This document shows, one piece after another, positions 63,087-64,000 of a stretch of DNA of 64,000 bases. Each line of letters begins with the position of its first letter. The first letter of the stretch is position 1. The notes beneath the pieces are model-generated. The model saw only the letters and a list, made by a program, of their open reading frames with translations. It was not told where the DNA came from and did not search any database. The stretch comes from UBA668 sp038234785 (GTDB taxonomy: Bacteria > Actinomycetota > Acidimicrobiia > Acidimicrobiales > Ilumatobacteraceae), in the NCBI GenBank assembly GCA_038234785.1, contig JBBQTC010000007.1, positions 23,860 to 87,859 of the forward strand. Direction: 5' to 3'. A program made the translations under genes and the position numbers.

Positions 63087-64000
63087 CCGACGCAGTGACC
63101 GAGCCCACGGCAGGTGGTCGCCGCTCAGGTGGGCGAGCGGGGCGTGCCGCATTGCGCGCCTCACACGTGATCGAGCGAGTTCCGTACCTCACCCGCACCA
63201 TGACGCCCTTCGAGATCCTCAGCGAGGAGTCGCTCGCCACGATCGAGTACGCGGCCGACACGGTGCTCGAAGAGGTCGGCGTCGAGATTCGCGACTACCC
63301 CGAGGCATTGCCGTTGTTCGCCGCCGCCGGCGCGATCGTCGAGGGCACACGCGTCCGCTTCCCACGCGGCATGTGTCGCGAGATCGTCGCCACCAACGCA
63401 CCGTCGAGCTACGTCCAGCACGCCCGCAACCCGCAGCACAACGTGGTCATCGGTGGCAACAACACCGTGTTCGCCCCGAACTACGGGTCGCCGTTCGTGC
63501 ACGATCTCGATCACGGTCGGCGGTACGCGACCCTGGCCGACTTCCAGAACTTCGTGAAGCTCACCTACTCGTCGCCGTGGTTGCACCATTCCGGCGGCAC
63601 GGTGTGCGAGCCGGTCGACATCCCCGTGAGCAAGCGTCACCTCGACATGGTGTACTCACACCTCAAGTTCAGCGACAAGCCGTTCATGGGATCGGTCACC
63701 GCCGGATCCCGCGCCCAGGACAGCGTCGATCTGGCCCGCATCGGCTTCGGCGGCAACCTTCAGGACCGCACCGTCATGACGAGCCTCATCAACGCCTCGT
63801 CGCCACTTGTCTGGGACGGCACGATGCTCGCCGCGGCGCAGGTCTACGCCGAGAACAACCAGGCGTGCATCATCACCCCGTTCATCCTCGCCGGAGCGAT
63901 GGCCCCGAGCACGAGTGCCGGCGTCGCCGTGCAGACGCTCGCAGAAGCCTTGGCCGGCATGACGTTCACCCAGATCGTCCGTCCCGGCGCGCCGGTGGTG
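63083..64000 (+). CDS. MttB-superfamily amine methyltransferase, N-terminal part (cut by window end)
   Basis: 306 residues are visible of an expected ~515. It is clearly paralogous to the gene at 30549 (shared WLHHSGGTVCEP, KRHLDMVYSHL, FMGSVTA, SPLVWDGTM). The start has the same Arg/Gly-rich N terminus (GGRRSGGRAGRAALR). It belongs to the same operon as its likely partner corrinoid protein and reactivase, overlapping the latter by 4 bp. AAGGAGG at 63072-63078 is an ideal ribosome binding site. The substrate is probably a methylated amine such as glycine betaine, but this is inferred only from the neighbourhood. No UAG in the visible part. Confidence 0.88.
   Translation, partial: MTDAVTEPTAGGRRSGGRAGRAALRASHVIERVPYLTRTMTPFEILSEESLATIEYAADTVLEEVGVEIRDYPEALPLFAAAGAIVEGTRVRFPRGMCREIVATNAPSSYVQHARNPQHNVVIGGNNTVFAPNYGSPFVHDLDHGRRYATLADFQNFVKLTYSSPWLHHSGGTVCEPVDIPVSKRHLDMVYSHLKFSDKPFMGSVTAGSRAQDSVDLARIGFGGNLQDRTVMTSLINASSPLVWDGTMLAAAQVYAENNQACIITPFILAGAMAPSTSAGVAVQTLAEALAGMTFTQIVRPGAPVV

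Noticed and set aside
20420..64000. Pyrrolysine-containing MttB
   Set aside because: The two complete MttB-type frames (20420 and 30549) and the visible part of the third have no in-frame UAG, so these are non-pyrrolysine members.

Overview
The window is high-GC, gene-dense bacterial DNA in which most operons are joined by ATGA or GTGA start/stop overlaps. Several traits suggest an actinobacterium: a leucyl-tRNA synthetase with KMGKS in place of KMSKS, a CsoR/DUF156 regulator, mycothiol-dependent-type (MDMPI/DinB-like) proteins and many GTG starts. An Acidimicrobiia-like marine or soil heterotroph is a reasonable guess, but it is inference; no rRNA or other phylogenetic marker gene is present apart from leuS. 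I saw no tRNA, rRNA, insertion sequence, prophage or CRISPR array, and no gene-free stretch exceeds 300 bp.

Layout. 1-3500 (+): end of an M14 carboxypeptidase gene, then leuS. 3519-6098 (-): MMPL exporter plus CsoR-like regulator, with three CsoR-type operators. 6226-15570 (-): one tight run reading hutH, hutU, a peptide-deformylase homologue, hutF, hutI, a YeiH-type sulfite exporter, tetR and an acyl-CoA (malonyl-CoA type) synthetase. A divergent iclR gene lies at 15610. 16253-20310 (-): two enolase-superfamily genes, a fatty-acid desaturase-like gene and a PhnD-like binding protein.

20420-63086 and beyond is a large methylated-amine / one-carbon catabolic region. It holds three MttB-superfamily methyltransferases (20420, 30549 and 63083, the last cut by the window end), all without the pyrrolysine UAG codon. 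It also holds the matching corrinoid protein, a methyl-tetrahydrofolate:corrinoid methyltransferase and an ATP/Fe-S corrinoid reactivase (58454-63086). Three dimethylglycine/sarcosine-dehydrogenase-like FAD-GcvT enzymes (22076, 50189, 52658), a TMADH/N-methylproline-demethylase-like flavoprotein (32122), a Dpp/Opp peptide-type ABC importer (24519-30327) and a glycine-betaine ABC importer (45209-49282) are present. Choline dehydrogenase (38780), a choline-kinase-like protein (57488) and the folate genes fhs and folD (34369-36953) complete the set.

Working model (inference). Betaines and choline-derived compounds are imported. MttB enzymes move a methyl group to the corrinoid protein and then to tetrahydrofolate. 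The GcvT-type dehydrogenases remove the remaining methyls as methylene-tetrahydrofolate, and FolD/Fhs oxidise the one-carbon units to formate with ATP recovery. An IclR regulator (38046) probably controls this: a GTTCC-N7-GGAAC palindrome occurs before its own gene, before fhs-folD and before the corrinoid operon. The most unusual single observation is the peptide-deformylase homologue in the hut operon, where the pathway needs a deformylase for N-formylglutamate and no hutG gene is seen.
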